A DNA stretch of 64,000 nucleotides from Litchfieldella xinjiangensis (GCF_000759345.1 NZ_JPZL01000002.1:744001-808000); one strand, 5' to 3'. Positions 48,613-58,773 are shown, counted from the stretch's first letter. Numbers and translations are program-made. The notes: a model not told the origin generated them from the letters alone.

Positions 48613-49443
48613 ATGCCTGCTTCCGCCCTGACGTGGCGCGATCGCTTCGAGCGGCTGCGCGCCAACAAGCTCTTCGAAGCCTGTGTCATCGCTATCATCA
48701 TCCTCTCGGCCTTGCTGATCGGCGCCAAGACCTACGAAGAAACCAGTCGCTTCGAACAGGTCCTGCGCGTTTTCGACATGGCGGTGACGGTGTTTTTCCT
48801 GATCGAAATCCTGATTCGCATGGCCGCCGAGCGTCGTGTTCGCGACTTCTTCCGAAGTGGGTGGAATATCTTCGATTTCGTGATCGTGCTCGCCAGCCTG
48901 ATACCGCTGGATAACACCGATATGGTGTTATTGGCCAGGCTGCTGCGGATCTTTCGGGTACTGCGCCTGGTATCGATGATTCCAGAGCTACGCATGCTGA
49001 CGGCTGCCCTGGTCAAGTCGATTCCGCGCATGGGTTACGTGGTGCTGATCATGTTCATCATTTTCTATATTTACGGCGCGATCGGGAGTTTCCTGTTCCA
49101 TGACGTCAACCCGAATCTCTGGGGCAATATCTCCCTGGCCATGTTGACCCTGTTCCAGGTAGCGACCTTCGAAAGCTGGGCGACGGCGGTGCTGTATCCG
49201 ACCATGGAGCATTATCCCTACAGCTGGATCTATTTCCTGACATTCATCTTCCTGAATGCCTTCATCTTTCTCAACATGATGATCGGTATCGTTCTCGACG
49301 TGATGCAAAAGGAGAGTCTTCAAATGGACCTTGAGAATGGCGAGGGAGAAGCCGCGGAGATGCAGGGGCTTCGCAGTGATGTACGCGACCTGCGTGAACA
49401 GATGACACGTATGGAGGCGCTTCTTGAGCGCGACCGCAACTGA
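48613..49443 (+). CDS. Voltage-gated sodium channel (NaChBac/BacNav type)
   Basis: A 276-residue six-helix ion channel subunit. S4 is LLARLLRIFRVLRLV, with arginines at three-residue steps. The pore loop has ATFESWA, corresponding to the TLESW selectivity filter of NaChBac and NavMs. S6 (FLNAFIFLNMMIGIVLDVM) runs into a C-terminal coiled coil (about 245-275), the expected tetramerisation bundle. It should conduct sodium across the inner membrane and in alkaliphiles supports motility and pH homeostasis. The leader carries a small hairpin (48561-48579). Confidence 0.88.
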   Translation: MPASALTWRDRFERLRANKLFEACVIAIIILSALLIGAKTYEETSRFEQVLRVFDMAVTVFFLIEILIRMAAERRVRDFFRSGWNIFDFVIVLASLIPLDNTDMVLLARLLRIFRVLRLVSMIPELRMLTAALVKSIPRMGYVVLIMFIIFYIYGAIGSFLFHDVNPNLWGNISLAMLTLFQVATFESWATAVLYPTMEHYPYSWIYFLTFIFLNAFIFLNMMIGIVLDVMQKESLQMDLENGEGEAAEMQGLRSDVRDLREQMTRMEALLERDRN

Positions 49444-49491
49444 GATTCGGGTAGGCTTGGCTTGTCGTGAACACAAACGTTCAGGTTTGTC

Positions 49492-49520
49492 TTGACAGGG
49501 AAGCCCGGGCCTGATTTTCT
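49492..49520 (+). promoter_or_regulatory. Promoter of the leu leader
   Basis: A consensus -35 TTGACA (49492-49497) is followed after 17 bases by TTTTCT (49515-49520) with an extended TG. The predicted start is near 49527, so the leader peptide may be read from an almost leaderless RNA. AGAGG (49521-49525) is only two bases from its ATG. Confidence 0.6.
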
Positions 49521-49527
49521 AGAGGCC

Positions 49528-49584
49528 ATGAACACGACATTATTGAACCTGAGCCTAGACCTACGACTACTAGCCGGCCTTTGA
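49528..49584 (+). CDS. leuL: leu operon leader peptide
   Basis: An 18-codon frame encodes MNTTLLNLSLDLRLLAGL. Eight of 18 residues are leucine; four of them use CTA and one TTA, codons that are rare in this GC-rich genome. It lies 225 bases before leuA with a strong hairpin in between. This is the classic layout of transcription attenuation by leucine-tRNA supply: ribosome stalling on the Leu codons would prevent the terminator from forming. Confidence 0.85.
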   Translation: MNTTLLNLSLDLRLLAGL

Positions 49585-49717
49585 TCGCGCCGGGCGGTGT
49601 TTTGCACATCGCACATTTCGAGTCTAGGTTTGCTGAGGTGTCACATGTCGAAGTTCACTACGAAAGCCCACGCGGCCCACCCTAATACGGTAAATCGCGT
49701 TACGCCCCATTCTGTCG

Positions 49718-49762
49718 ACGCCCCGGCATGCCTTGCGCTGCCGGGGCGTTGTCGTTTCTGTC
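49718..49762 (+). terminator. leuA attenuator terminator
   Basis: ACGCCCCGGCA (49718-49728) pairs perfectly with TGCCGGGGCGT (49739-49749), followed by TGTCGTTTCTGT. It stands 134 bases after the leader-peptide stop and 47 before leuA. A segment right after the leader stop (GCCGGGCGGTGT, 49589-49600) resembles the right arm and could pair with the left arm as antiterminator; that pairing is inferred. Confidence 0.8.
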
Positions 49763-49808
49763 GCATACCCTACGCCCCGTCACGCATGCAAGCCCAGGAG
49801 ACCACGCC

Positions 49809-51527
49809 ATGATGCTCAGCGACCCGTCCGCCAAATACCGCCCTTTCGTCGCCATCGATCTGCCCGATAGACGTTGGCCCGATGTGCGACTGACCCATCC
49901 ACCGCTGTGGTGTAGTGTGGACATGCGGGACGGCAACCAGGCGCTGATCGATCCCATGGACATGGAGCGCAAGCGTCGCTTCTTCTCCATGCTGGTAGAA
50001 ATCGGCTTCAAGGAAATCGAAGTCGGTTTTCCCTCGGCCTCCCAGATCGACTTCGATTATGTGCGTGAACTGATCGAGCAGGATCTGATCCCGGATGACG
50101 TAACCATCCAGGTATTGACCCAAGCGCGTCCTCACCTGATCGAGCGCACCTTCGAGGCGCTCCAGGGCGCCAAGCGGGCCATCGTTCACGTCTACAATGC
50201 CACCGATCCCTTGTTCCGCCGCGTGGTGTTCAACGTCGACAAGCCGGAGTGCATCAATATCGCCTGCGAAGCGACGGCACAGATCAAGCAATTTATGGCG
50301 GAGCGCCCCGAGACCCAGTGGACCTTCCAGTATTCGCCGGAGTTGTTCACCTCCACCGAAATGGATTTCGCCGTGGAGATCGTCGAGGCGGTCATGGACG
50401 TGTACGGTCCAACGCACGAGACGCCGATGATCGTCAACTTGCCGGCGACGGTCGAAGTGGCCACGCCCAATAACTATGCCGACCAGATCGAATGGTTCTG
50501 CCGTCACGTCAAGGATCGCGACAGCCTCATCGTCAGCGTGCATCCCCATAACGACCGGGGTACCGGGGTGGCAGCCGCCGAGCTGGCGGTGATGGCCGGG
50601 GCCGATCGCGTCGAGGGTACCCTGTTCGGCAATGGGGAACGCACCGGCAACGTCGACATCGTGACGTTGGCCATGAACCTGTACACGCAAGGAGTTCATC
50701 CGGGGCTCGATTTCTCCAACATCACGCCAATCATGCGTGAAGTGGAACACTGCAACCAATTGCCGGTACACCCACGCCATCCCTATGTTGGCGATCTCGT
50801 CTTCACCGCCTTCTCCGGCTCGCATCAGGATGCCATCAAGAAGGGCATGGCCGAGCGACGCCAGGATCCCGATGCCGCCTGGGCAGTACCGTACCTGCCG
50901 ATCGATCCGCTCGATGTGGGGCGTAGCTATGAGGCAGTGATCCGTGTCAACAGCCAGTCGGGCAAGGGGGGCGTCTCCTACCTGCTCGAGAGCGAGCACG
51001 GCATCGAGTTGCCGCGTCGCCTCTCCATCGAATTCAGCCATGTGGTCCAGGAAGTCGCCGAGCGTACGGGCAAGGAGATTACCTCCCAGATGATCTTCCA
51101 GGCGTTCTCCGACGAGTATCTCGACAAGGCCAGTGACTACGCATTGATAAACCATCGCCTGGCATCCGAGCCGGACAGCCCGCGCATCCTCCTGGAAGCG
51201 GCGATCGAAGACAAGGGAACAAGACGTACCATTGCCGGTGAGGGTAACGGGCCCCTGGCCGCCTTTATCAAGGCGCTGGGAGCCAGCGGTATCGATGCCG
51301 AGATCATCGATTACCACGAGCATTCCCGCGGGCAGGGCTCCGAAGCCGAGGCGATCGCCTATGTGGAGGTTCGTATCGGCGAGAGCGCGGTGTTCGGCGT
51401 AGGTATCGACGAGAGCATTACCAGCGCCTCGATGAAAGCGGTGCTCAGTGCCCTGAATCGTCACCAGGCGTCGAACCAGCCGGCGGCCCCCAACGTCACG
51501 GCGGAGAGCCTGGCCGATACCAAGTAG
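49809..51527 (+). CDS. leuA: 2-isopropylmalate synthase
   Basis: A 572-residue enzyme of the long LeuA class condensing acetyl-CoA with 2-oxoisovalerate, the committed step of leucine synthesis. The catalytic barrel shows [28 protein letters not shown] and [12 protein letters not shown]. The C-terminal regulatory domain (about 430-560), where leucine feedback acts, ends with [20 protein letters not shown]. The ATG at 49809 has AGGAG eight bases upstream. It is monocistronic, without leuBCD, and controlled by the leader at 49528. Confidence 0.96.
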   Translation: MMLSDPSAKYRPFVAIDLPDRRWPDVRLTHPPLWCSVDMRDGNQALIDPMDMERKRRFFSMLVEIGFKEIEVGFPSASQIDFDYVRELIEQDLIPDDVTIQVLTQARPHLIERTFEALQGAKRAIVHVYNATDPLFRRVVFNVDKPECINIACEATAQIKQFMAERPETQWTFQYSPELFTSTEMDFAVEIVEAVMDVYGPTHETPMIVNLPATVEVATPNNYADQIEWFCRHVKDRDSLIVSVHPHNDRGTGVAAAELAVMAGADRVEGTLFGNGERTGNVDIVTLAMNLYTQGVHPGLDFSNITPIMREVEHCNQLPVHPRHPYVGDLVFTAFSGSHQDAIKKGMAERRQDPDAAWAVPYLPIDPLDVGRSYEAVIRVNSQSGKGGVSYLLESEHGIELPRRLSIEFSHVVQEVAERTGKEITSQMIFQAFSDEYLDKASDYALINHRLASEPDSPRILLEAAIEDKGTRRTIAGEGNGPLAAFIKALGASGIDAEIIDYHEHSRGQGSEAEAIAYVEVRIGESAVFGVGIDESITSASMKAVLSALNRHQASNQPAAPNVTAESLADTK

Positions 51528-51542
51528 GCGGTAATGGCTAAG

Positions 51543-51575
51543 CCCCGCGCCTGGTGATTCCTAGAGCGGGGTCTT
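51543..51575. terminator. Possible bidirectional terminator between leuA and epmB
   Basis: CCCCGC (51543-51548) pairs with GCGGGG (51566-51571) across a 17-base loop, with TCTT after it. It overlaps the end of epmB. The loop is long and the U-run short. Confidence 0.35.
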
Positions 51576-52631
51576 GCTGGCCTCGCCGGGTACCTCCCTT
51601 ACCAGGCGAGGCATGAGAAATCCCGGCAGCACCTCCCTGAGGTCCGCGACCAGTGCGCGGGCTTCTTCGTCCGTCACATCGAAATGAGCGGCCCCTGTCA
51701 CCGGGTCCAGCACATGCAGGTAATAGGGAAGTATGCCCGCCTCGAACAGCCGCTCCGAGAGCGCGGACAGCGCCGACACCGAATCATTGACCCCCCGTAG
51801 CAGGACACTTTGGTTGAGTAGGGTGACACCGGCCTGCTTCAGCCGTGCACAGGCCTCGACCACGGCCGTGTCGATCTCGTTGGCATGGTTGATGTGCAGG
51901 ACCATGACTTTTTGCAGTCGCGTGGCCGAGAGCCAATCGAGCATACTCGCGTCCACCCGGTCGGGGATGACCACGGGCAGCCGGGTATGGATGCGCAACC
52001 GTTTTAAATGCGCAATCGATTCCAGTCGCTGGCTGAGCCAGGCGAGCTGGCGATCGCTTGACGCCAATGGATCGCCACCGGACAGGATCACCTCGTTGAG
52101 CGATGGGTCGTCTCGGATATAAGCCAGCGTATCGTCCCACTGGGCTCGTGAGGGGGCGTTCTCCTGATAAGGGAAATGGCGGCGAAAACAGTAGCGGCAA
52201 TTGATGGCACAGGCCGGGCTGGCAATCAACAACACACGGCTGGCGTACTTGTGGATCAGCCCACGGCGCGGTGTATGCTCGGCTTCCTGCAGGGGATCCT
52301 GCACGTAGCCAATGGGGGTCTCGGATTCGGCGGCAAGGGGCAGCACCTGGCGCAACAGCGGGTCCTGTGGGTCATTGACACGGATCCGGGCAAGATAGGC
52401 CTCGGGTACGCGCACCTCGAATAGGGCATGGCCTGTCGACGCCCCCGGCAACCAGCCAGGGTCCAGATTCAGCCGTCGACACAGCTCTCTGGGGTCGCGA
52501 ATGGCAGCGGCGAGCTGCGCCTGCCAGCCCGGGCGGGCCTCATCGTGCACGACAATCCGGCGACCGGACTCCGGCATGGAGGAGGGCGTCTGCACATTGG
52601 CGGGGCTTCGGGTTATCATGCGGGCACTCAT
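51561..52631 (-). CDS. epmB: EF-P (R)-beta-lysine-forming lysine 2,3-aminomutase
   Basis: A 356-residue radical-SAM, PLP-dependent enzyme converting lysine to (R)-beta-lysine for EF-P modification. The [4Fe-4S] motif is [20 protein letters not shown] and HINHANEID follow, and [10 protein letters not shown] lies near the C-terminus. The ATG at 52631 or the one four codons later may start it. It is divergent from efp, with 90 bases between, as is common for the pair. Confidence 0.94.
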   Translation of the reverse strand: MSARMITRSPANVQTPSSMPESGRRIVVHDEARPGWQAQLAAAIRDPRELCRRLNLDPGWLPGASTGHALFEVRVPEAYLARIRVNDPQDPLLRQVLPLAAESETPIGYVQDPLQEAEHTPRRGLIHKYASRVLLIASPACAINCRYCFRRHFPYQENAPSRAQWDDTLAYIRDDPSLNEVILSGGDPLASSDRQLAWLSQRLESIAHLKRLRIHTRLPVVIPDRVDASMLDWLSATRLQKVMVLHINHANEIDTAVVEACARLKQAGVTLLNQSVLLRGVNDSVSALSALSERLFEAGILPYYLHVLDPVTGAAHFDVTDEEARALVADLREVLPGFLMPRLVREVPGEASKTPL

Positions 52632-52721
52632 TCACGTCGAGCGAAGGCGCAGGGCCTTCGTGGAACCAATTTTCGGGGCGGAGCGATACGGCCGCCCACG
52701 TCAGGAGCGTTGCGAGGAATC

Positions 52722-53288
52722 ATGGCGAACTATTCTACCAACGAATTCAAGGCCGGGCTGAAAGTGATGCTGGACGGCGATCCGTGCAACATCGTCGAGA
52801 ACGAATTCGTCAAGCCAGGCAAGGGGCAGGCCTTCAGCCGCGTCAAGCTGCGCAACCTGATTACCGGGCGTGTCTGGGAGCGTACCTTCAAGTCCGGTGA
52901 ATCGCTGGAAGGTGCCGACGTCATGGATCTGGAGATGGAATATCTCTACAACGACGGCGAAATGTGGCACTTCATGAAGACCGACGGCTCCTTCGAGCAG
53001 TACGCCGTCGACAAGAAGGCGCTGGGCGACACCGAAAAATGGCTCAAGGAGCAGGTCGCCTACACCGTCACCCTGTGGAACGACAACGCGATCAGCGTAA
53101 CGCCGCCCAACTTCATCGAGCTGGAAGTGGTCGAGACCGACCCGGGCCTCAAGGGCGATACCGCCCAGGGCGGTTCCAAGCCGGCCACGTTGTCCTCCGG
53201 CGCAGTGGTTCGCGTGCCGCTGTTCATCAATCAGGGCGAAGTGTTGAAGGTGGACACCCGCAGTGGCGAGTACGTGTCTCGCGCCTGA
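52722..53288 (+). CDS. efp: Translation elongation factor P
   Basis: A 188-residue EF-P that relieves ribosome stalling at polyproline. The loop VKPGKGQAF carries Lys34, the residue that receives beta-lysine from EpmA. The three OB-like domains are complete and end [17 protein letters not shown] precedes the ATG at 52722; the longer open frame from 52428 covers the epmB start and is not real. Confidence 0.98.
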   Translation: MANYSTNEFKAGLKVMLDGDPCNIVENEFVKPGKGQAFSRVKLRNLITGRVWERTFKSGESLEGADVMDLEMEYLYNDGEMWHFMKTDGSFEQYAVDKKALGDTEKWLKEQVAYTVTLWNDNAISVTPPNFIELEVVETDPGLKGDTAQGGSKPATLSSGAVVRVPLFINQGEVLKVDTRSGEYVSRA

Positions 53289-53384
53289 AGCGAGCACCTG
53301 CATGCGCTCGCTCATGTGGCGGTAAGCCTGTCGTAGCGATTAGGTTGCAGCGTCGGGGGCAGGCCAAAGCGGAGGTCATTTGTC

Positions 53385-53492
53385 ATGGCTGACAAATGTA
53401 GCGCCCAGGGACGGGTTCACAGCGCTACCGCGGAGTGCCTGTCCCCGGCGACCCCGCAACGCCGCCACGCTTTTGGAAGGCCACACTCATGA
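53385..53492 (+). other. Intergenic segment between efp and epmA with a doubtful 35-codon frame
   Basis: An ATG with GGAG nine bases upstream opens a 35-codon frame (MADKCSAQGRVHSATAEC...) that ends inside the terminator at 53477. TTTGTCATGGCTGACAAA and GGGACGGG/CCTGTCCC are inverted repeats within it. I recall similar GC-rich strings in other Halomonadaceae intergenic regions, so it is more likely a structured repeat than a gene. Confidence 0.25.
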
Positions 53493-53512
53493 GTGTGGCC
53501 TTCTTCGTTCTT
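53477..53512 (+). terminator. Rho-independent terminator between efp and epmA
   Basis: A perfect 26-base palindrome (53477-53502, arms AAGGCCACACTC/GAGTGTGGCCTT) is followed by CTTCGTTCTT. It ends only 11 bases before the epmA start codon, so it either isolates efp or limits read-through into epmA. Confidence 0.82.
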
Positions 53513-53522
53513 GAGGTATTCC

Positions 53523-54494
53523 ATGACAATCGACTGGCACCCCACGGCAAGTGTAGAGACGTTACGCGAGCGGGCGCAGCTGCTGGGTGAGGTTCGGACG
53601 TTTTTCGCCGAACGCGGCGTACTTGAAGTAGAGACCCCGATATTGGGGCATGGCGGTAGCACCGACGTACACCTCGATTCGCTCTCCTGTGACGCGTTGA
53701 CGCCGGCGGGGCGCGAGCGGCTGTGGCTGCAGACCTCGCCCGAATTCCACATGAAGCGCCTGTTGGCGGCAGGCAGCGGGCCGATTTTCCAACTGGCGCG
53801 AAGTTTTCGGGACGGTGAGGTGGGCGGCCGCCATAACATCGAATTCACCATGCTCGAATGGTATCGCCCGGGCTTCAACCTCGAAGAGCTGATTGGCGAG
53901 ACGACAGCGCTGATTCGCGCTCTGCTGCCACATGATCCGGGCCCGACCCGGCGCCGCCGCTATCGTGAGCTGTTCGAACAGCACCTGTCGATCGATCCGT
54001 TTCAGGCCCCTTTGACGACGCTTCGAGAACGGGCGGCGAGGCATGGGGGTATGGCGATGGATGATAGCGCCCGCGACGATTGCCTGGACCTACTGATGAG
54101 CCACGTCATCGAACCTCAGTTGGGCATCGACGGTCTGGATGTCGTCATCGAATACCCCGCCAGCCAGGCGGCGCTGGCGCGGCGTCATCGTGACGCTCAG
54201 GGCGAGTGGGTAGCGTCGCGCTTCGAGATTTATCTACGAGGCACCGAGCTCGCCAATGGGTATGACGAACTCACCGATGCCGACGAGCAGGCAGCGCGCT
54301 TTGCTGCCGACAATGCCGAGCGAGAACGGATCGGAAAGCCGCTCGTGGCATACGACAAGCATCTGGTGGCGGCCCTGTGCGCTGGTATGCCGCAGGGGTG
54401 CGGTGTGGCGCTGGGGGTCGATCGATTGATACAACTGGCACTGGACAAGCACAGCGTGGCGGAGGTGATGGCGTTTGCCACCCCGGTGTGCTGA
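53523..54494 (+). CDS. epmA: EF-P--(R)-beta-lysine ligase
   Basis: A 323-residue paralogue of the LysRS catalytic core lacking the anticodon-binding domain (formerly GenX/PoxA). Class II motif 2 is ARSFRDGEVGGRHNIEFTML and motif 3 GVALGVDRLIQLAL. It activates (R)-beta-lysine and attaches it to Lys34 of EF-P. The ATG at 53523 lies close behind the efp terminator. Confidence 0.96.
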   Translation: MTIDWHPTASVETLRERAQLLGEVRTFFAERGVLEVETPILGHGGSTDVHLDSLSCDALTPAGRERLWLQTSPEFHMKRLLAAGSGPIFQLARSFRDGEVGGRHNIEFTMLEWYRPGFNLEELIGETTALIRALLPHDPGPTRRRRYRELFEQHLSIDPFQAPLTTLRERAARHGGMAMDDSARDDCLDLLMSHVIEPQLGIDGLDVVIEYPASQAALARRHRDAQGEWVASRFEIYLRGTELANGYDELTDADEQAARFAADNAERERIGKPLVAYDKHLVAALCAGMPQGCGVALGVDRLIQLALDKHSVAEVMAFATPVC

Positions 54495-54522
54495 AACGCA
54501 AACGATCACCGGTGCAGGAACC

Positions 54523-55833
54523 ATGATGGCGATAGTTATCCGCCTCCTTTCGATAGCCTTACTGAGCCTGTTCCTTGGCAGCCAGGCCACGCACGCGCAA
54601 GCACCCGCCCAAGATCGAGATCCAAGCCGAGACGCCCTGATCGAGAAGGGCGAATACCTGGCGCGTGCCGGCGACTGCGTGGCCTGTCACACCGCCGACG
54701 AAAATAAGATGTTTGCCGGCGGCCTGGCAATGCAGACGCCGATCGGCACCATCTACTCGACCAATATCACCCCGGACCCCGAAACCGGCATCGGTCGCTA
54801 TACGCTCGAAGACTTTACGCGAGCCATGCGCGAGGGCGTGACGCCAGCCGGGCATGCGTTGTATCCGGCCATGCCCTATCCGTCTTACGCACGAATCACC
54901 GACGAAGACATGCAGGCGCTGTACGTTTACTTCCTGCATGGCGTCGAGCCGATCCAACAGCAGAATCGCGATTCCGTGATCCCCTGGCCACTGAGCATGC
55001 GCTGGCCATTGCGCATATGGAGCTGGATGTTCACTCCCGACGAGACGGGTTTCGACCCGGACCCGGAGCGTAGCGACGAGTGGAATCGTGGGGCCTACCT
55101 GGTCGAAGGGCTGGGGCACTGTGGGGCTTGCCATACCCCGCGTGGCCTGGCCTATCAGGAGCAGGGCTTCAAGGCGGGAGACAATGGCTTTCTGGGGGGC
55201 GAAATGGTCGAAGGCTGGTACAGCTTCAATATTACCTCGGATAGTGAACACGGCATCGGTGGCTGGCGCGACGACGAGATCGTCGCCTACCTACGCGACG
55301 GCGCCGTGCCCGGCAAGGCCCATGCCGCCGGCCCCATGGGCGAGGTCATCGGGCACAGCCTGCGCTATCTCGACGATGCTGACCTCTACGCCATCGCCAC
55401 CTACCTCAAGAGCGTACCGCCGATCAGTGATCCGGAGCCCAGCCGTTTCGGACAGGGCGAACCTGCCGACGATGTCGAACGGATGGATGATCCCGGGTTC
55501 GTCGCATCACCGCAGGGGCAGGCGGCCAAGCGTTACCTGACGACCTGCGCCTATTGCCATGGCGACCGTGGAGAAGGGTCGCGCCGTGGAGACCCATCAC
55601 TGTTCAACAGCAGCGTGGTCGGGTCGACGCATCTGAACAATCTGGTGCGGGTCATTCTCGAAGGGGTAGCGCGGGAGACCAACCAGGGGCAAGTCACCAT
55701 GCCGGGCTATGCTGACGAGCTGGATGACGAGCAAATGGCCCAACTGGTCAATTACCTGGTCGACCGCTTCGGCAACCCCGAGGCCGAAACGCTCGCGCCC
55801 GAGGATATCGCTGCCATGCGAAGCACTCACTGA
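54523..55833 (+). CDS. Triheme cytochrome c, alcohol/gluconate dehydrogenase subunit type
   Basis: A 436-residue exported protein with a signal peptide (ending near ATHAQA) and three haem motifs, CVACH, CGACH and CAYCH. TNITPDPETGIGRYTLEDFTRAMREG and the later NITSDSEHGIGGW are typical of the membrane-associated cytochrome subunits of flavin or PQQ dehydrogenases. No dehydrogenase subunit is adjacent, so its partner is unknown. The start is ATG 54523 or 54526; AGGA spacing slightly favours the second. It follows epmA by 28 bases. Confidence 0.87.
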   Translation: MMAIVIRLLSIALLSLFLGSQATHAQAPAQDRDPSRDALIEKGEYLARAGDCVACHTADENKMFAGGLAMQTPIGTIYSTNITPDPETGIGRYTLEDFTRAMREGVTPAGHALYPAMPYPSYARITDEDMQALYVYFLHGVEPIQQQNRDSVIPWPLSMRWPLRIWSWMFTPDETGFDPDPERSDEWNRGAYLVEGLGHCGACHTPRGLAYQEQGFKAGDNGFLGGEMVEGWYSFNITSDSEHGIGGWRDDEIVAYLRDGAVPGKAHAAGPMGEVIGHSLRYLDDADLYAIATYLKSVPPISDPEPSRFGQGEPADDVERMDDPGFVASPQGQAAKRYLTTCAYCHGDRGEGSRRGDPSLFNSSVVGSTHLNNLVRVILEGVARETNQGQVTMPGYADELDDEQMAQLVNYLVDRFGNPEAETLAPEDIAAMRSTH

Positions 55834-55853
55834 CCTCGCTACCGACGCAGCAG

Positions 55854-56705
55854 TTAGGTGGGCTGGCGAACCGGGAAGCCACCGAGTGACTGTTTCACGG
55901 CCACCTTGGTCTTGGGGGCCAGATCGGTATCGAAGTCGACCTGGCCGGCGAAGGCCATCACCACGGTGGAGCCGAGCTTGAAGCGCCCCATCTCGGCGCC
56001 GCGTTCGAGGTGGATCGGCGTGTCGAAGCGGATGCGTTGCACCTGGCCAGAGAGCGGGGTGATCTGTCCGGCCCATACGGTCTCGATGGCAGCGACAATC
56101 ATCGCACCCACCAGCACGACCACCATGGGGCCGTACTCGGTATCGAAATGGCATACCAGGCGCTCGTTTCGAGCAAACAGGTTAGGCACATGGTCGGTGG
56201 TGGCCGAATTGACCGAGAATAGCCGTCCTGGCACGTAGACCATCTCGGTCAGGGTGCCGGCCAGCGGCATATGCACACGGTGATAGTCGCTGGGCGAGAG
56301 ATACACGTTGGCGTAGCTGCCACCGCGATAGCGTCGTGCCGTCTCCTCATCGCCACCGAGCAGGTCGGCCACCGAGAAACGGTGTCCCTTGGCCTGCAGC
56401 AAGCGATCCGCCTCGATAAGCCCGAACTGCGACAGGTTGCCGTCGGCAGGGGAGAGCAGTCCCTCGCCCTGGGGGCGTGCGCCCGGTTTCAGCGCCCGCG
56501 TGAAGAAATCATTGAAGGTCGCGTAAGCGGTCGGGTCGGGTTCGACCGCTTCGCGCATGTCGACCTGGAAAGCCTTGATGAAAGCGCGTATCAGCGCATC
56601 CTTGAGCCAGGCAACGCGGCATTCCGCAAGATAACCCACCAGCCGCGAGAGCAGATGATGGGGGATAGGGTACTGAATCAGGGCGAAGAACTTTGCGAGA
56701 GACAA
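55854..56705 (-). CDS. psd: Phosphatidylserine decarboxylase proenzyme
   Basis: A 283-residue proenzyme that decarboxylates phosphatidylserine to phosphatidylethanolamine at the inner membrane. The self-cleavage site LGST (in [14 protein letters not shown]) generates the pyruvoyl group. [16 protein letters not shown] and PGRLFSVN are conserved. The start codon is TTG at 56705 ([19 protein letters not shown]). rhdA lies just upstream on the same strand. Confidence 0.95.
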   Translation of the reverse strand: MSLAKFFALIQYPIPHHLLSRLVGYLAECRVAWLKDALIRAFIKAFQVDMREAVEPDPTAYATFNDFFTRALKPGARPQGEGLLSPADGNLSQFGLIEADRLLQAKGHRFSVADLLGGDEETARRYRGGSYANVYLSPSDYHRVHMPLAGTLTEMVYVPGRLFSVNSATTDHVPNLFARNERLVCHFDTEYGPMVVVLVGAMIVAAIETVWAGQITPLSGQVQRIRFDTPIHLERGAEMGRFKLGSTVVMAFAGQVDFDTDLAPKTKVAVKQSLGGFPVRQPT

Positions 56706-56751
56706 GGTAACGGTTCCGTTGTGGGCGCTTCGATATAAACGTCTTGCTTTT

Positions 56752-57576
56752 TTACTTTTCTATGGGTGTATCGTCGCGGTTGCCCCACTCCTGCCAGGAG
56801 CCGGGGTATGCTCGAATCTTATCGAAGCCCAGCGCCTTGCCCACCAGCCAAGTGAAGCCGCTGCGGTGATGGGACTGGCAGTGGGTCACCACTTCCATGT
56901 CCGGCGTCAGCCCCAGGGCCTCGAGCTCGGTAATCAACTCGGCAAAATCGCGAATACGCATGTCGCTGTCCATGGCATCGGTCCAGGTCATGTTGACCGC
57001 CCCCGGGATGTGACCGAGGTGGCGGTTCTGTCCCTTCTCGCCATCGTACTCGGCCCGCGAGCGGGCATCCCATATGGCAACGTTTCTTTCATCGAGGCGC
57101 TGCAGAAGCTCTTCGCGATCGATCATCGCCTCGGGTTTGAGGTATTCAGCTTCGTAATCGCTTGGCTGAGAAGTGTGATGCTGGGTGGACACTTCGAGTC
57201 CTGCCGCCCGCCAGGCATGTATCCCGCCGTTGAGGTAGGAAATGCGCGTATGTCCGATCAGCTCCAGCGTCCACAGCAGCCGGCCCGCCCAGCCACCGCC
57301 TTCATCGTCGTAAGCGACCACATGCGTGTCGCGGGTCAGGCCCAGTTCTGAGAACAACGAAGAGAGCGCGGCTTCATCGGGAACGTCGTTGGGGACCTCG
57401 CCGCTGCCTTTCATCAGACGGCGATGATCCAGAAACAGCGCACCGGGAACATGGCCTTCGTTGTAGCTCTCCGATTTGAGCGGCACATCGATGATCATGA
57501 CGTGTGGGTCGTCGATATGCGCGGCTAGCTGCTCCGGTTCGACGATGAAAGGCAACTGGTTCTCTTCAGAGCTCAT
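56752..57576 (-). CDS. rhdA: RhdA-type thiosulfate sulfurtransferase (tandem rhodanese)
   Basis: A 274-residue protein with two rhodanese domains. The active-site loop in the second domain is CQSHHRS, like the CQTHHR loop of Azotobacter RhdA rather than CRxGxT of typical TSTs. The ATG at 57576 has GAGGAG upstream on the minus strand. It transfers sulfane sulfur to cyanide or thiols in vitro; the physiological acceptor is unclear. It is adjacent to psd as in pseudomonads. Confidence 0.9.
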   Translation of the reverse strand: MSSEENQLPFIVEPEQLAAHIDDPHVMIIDVPLKSESYNEGHVPGALFLDHRRLMKGSGEVPNDVPDEAALSSLFSELGLTRDTHVVAYDDEGGGWAGRLLWTLELIGHTRISYLNGGIHAWRAAGLEVSTQHHTSQPSDYEAEYLKPEAMIDREELLQRLDERNVAIWDARSRAEYDGEKGQNRHLGHIPGAVNMTWTDAMDSDMRIRDFAELITELEALGLTPDMEVVTHCQSHHRSGFTWLVGKALGFDKIRAYPGSWQEWGNRDDTPIEK

Positions 57577-57669
57577 GGCGGACTCCTCTGGCAAAGCGTA
57601 TTGGCTGATGATGGCATAGCCGGCGTCGATTGGGCGAGCCACGAGCAACCCTGGCTCGTCAGGCATGCT

Positions 57670-58686
57670 TCAATACGTTTCGCCTTCAAGGCTCTCGAGG
57701 ATCCTGCGATAGCTTTCGAAACGTTGCGGATGTATGTCGCCGTTGGCAACGGCCTCACGCAGGGCACATCCCGGTTCGGCCTCGTGCCGGCAATCCCGGA
57801 ACCGACAACGACCTAGCAGCGGACGAAATTCGACGAACCCGTCGGTGACCTCGTCAGGCGTGAGGTGAGTCAGGCCGAACTCACGGATTCCCGGGGAGTC
57901 GATCAGTTCACCGCCGGCGGGAAGCCGATAGAGCCGTGCGGTGGTGGTGGTATGCGTCCCTTTGCGTGAATCGGCGGACAAGGCGCCGATACGCAAGGCT
58001 TCGTCGGGTAATAGGCGGTCGATCAGCGATGATTTGCCGACCCCGCTCTGGCCGACGAATACCGATGTTCGTTCGGTCAATTGCCGGTGCAGTTCATCCA
58101 GTCCGTTGGCATGTTGCGTCGTGGTGGTCACCACGGGATAGCCCAGCGCCTGGTAGCGCGAAAGTAGCTCGCGCAAATCACCGCCCTCGTCGGGCAGCAG
58201 GTCGGTCTTGTTGAGCACCAGTACCGGGGGAATCCCGGTGGCCTCGGCAGCCACCAGATAGCGGTCGACCAGGTTGGCGTGCGGGGCGGGCTCGACGGCG
58301 AAGACGATCAGGATCTGATCGATATTGGCGGCAACCGGCTTGAGCAAGCCACGCGGATCGGGACGCTCGAGCACGTTGTCCCGTTCACCGCGCGCCACGA
58401 CGACACCGCTGCCATCGCCGGCTTCCCGCCAGATGACCCGATCCCCGGTCACCAGGGCATCGAGGTTGGCGCGCATGTGACAACGATGCAGGCTCCCGCT
58501 GTCAGCCATGACTTCGAGCGTGCGGCCGAAGTGTGCGATCACCCGGCCGGCCTGTTCGGCGCCATATTCGCCCGCCTCGAGCTTGTCCTGGTCCTGTTCG
58601 TCCCGACGCGAGGCACGCGACGCGCGTTCGGCCTGGATCTTCTCGATGCGCCAACGTTGTTGGCGGGAAAGCTTGCGTTTGCTCAT
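57670..58686 (-). CDS. rsgA: Small ribosomal subunit maturation GTPase RsgA
   Basis: A 338-residue circularly permuted GTPase acting in late 30S assembly. After the OB domain the motifs occur in permuted order: LNKTDLL (G4), [14 protein letters not shown] (G1) and [11 protein letters not shown] (G3). The zinc site is [16 protein letters not shown]. The ATG at 58686 gives the usual [14 protein letters not shown] start. It is divergent from orn, the standard gammaproteobacterial arrangement. Confidence 0.96.
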   Translation of the reverse strand: MSKRKLSRQQRWRIEKIQAERASRASRRDEQDQDKLEAGEYGAEQAGRVIAHFGRTLEVMADSGSLHRCHMRANLDALVTGDRVIWREAGDGSGVVVARGERDNVLERPDPRGLLKPVAANIDQILIVFAVEPAPHANLVDRYLVAAEATGIPPVLVLNKTDLLPDEGGDLRELLSRYQALGYPVVTTTTQHANGLDELHRQLTERTSVFVGQSGVGKSSLIDRLLPDEALRIGALSADSRKGTHTTTTARLYRLPAGGELIDSPGIREFGLTHLTPDEVTDGFVEFRPLLGRCRFRDCRHEAEPGCALREAVANGDIHPQRFESYRRILESLEGETY

Positions 58687-58773
58687 GAGCCCCCGAGGGT
58701 CTGTACAATAGCGGCTAGTGTAACGTTGCGGTGCGTGACTGTCGCCCGCCCCCCTATTCAAGGAGATGTTTCA

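Noticed and set aside
49770-51464. 564-codon open frame antisense to leuA
   Set aside because: It mirrors leuA in the opposite frame, is rich in His, Asp and Gly as such shadows are, has no domain or ribosome site, and leuA is certain.
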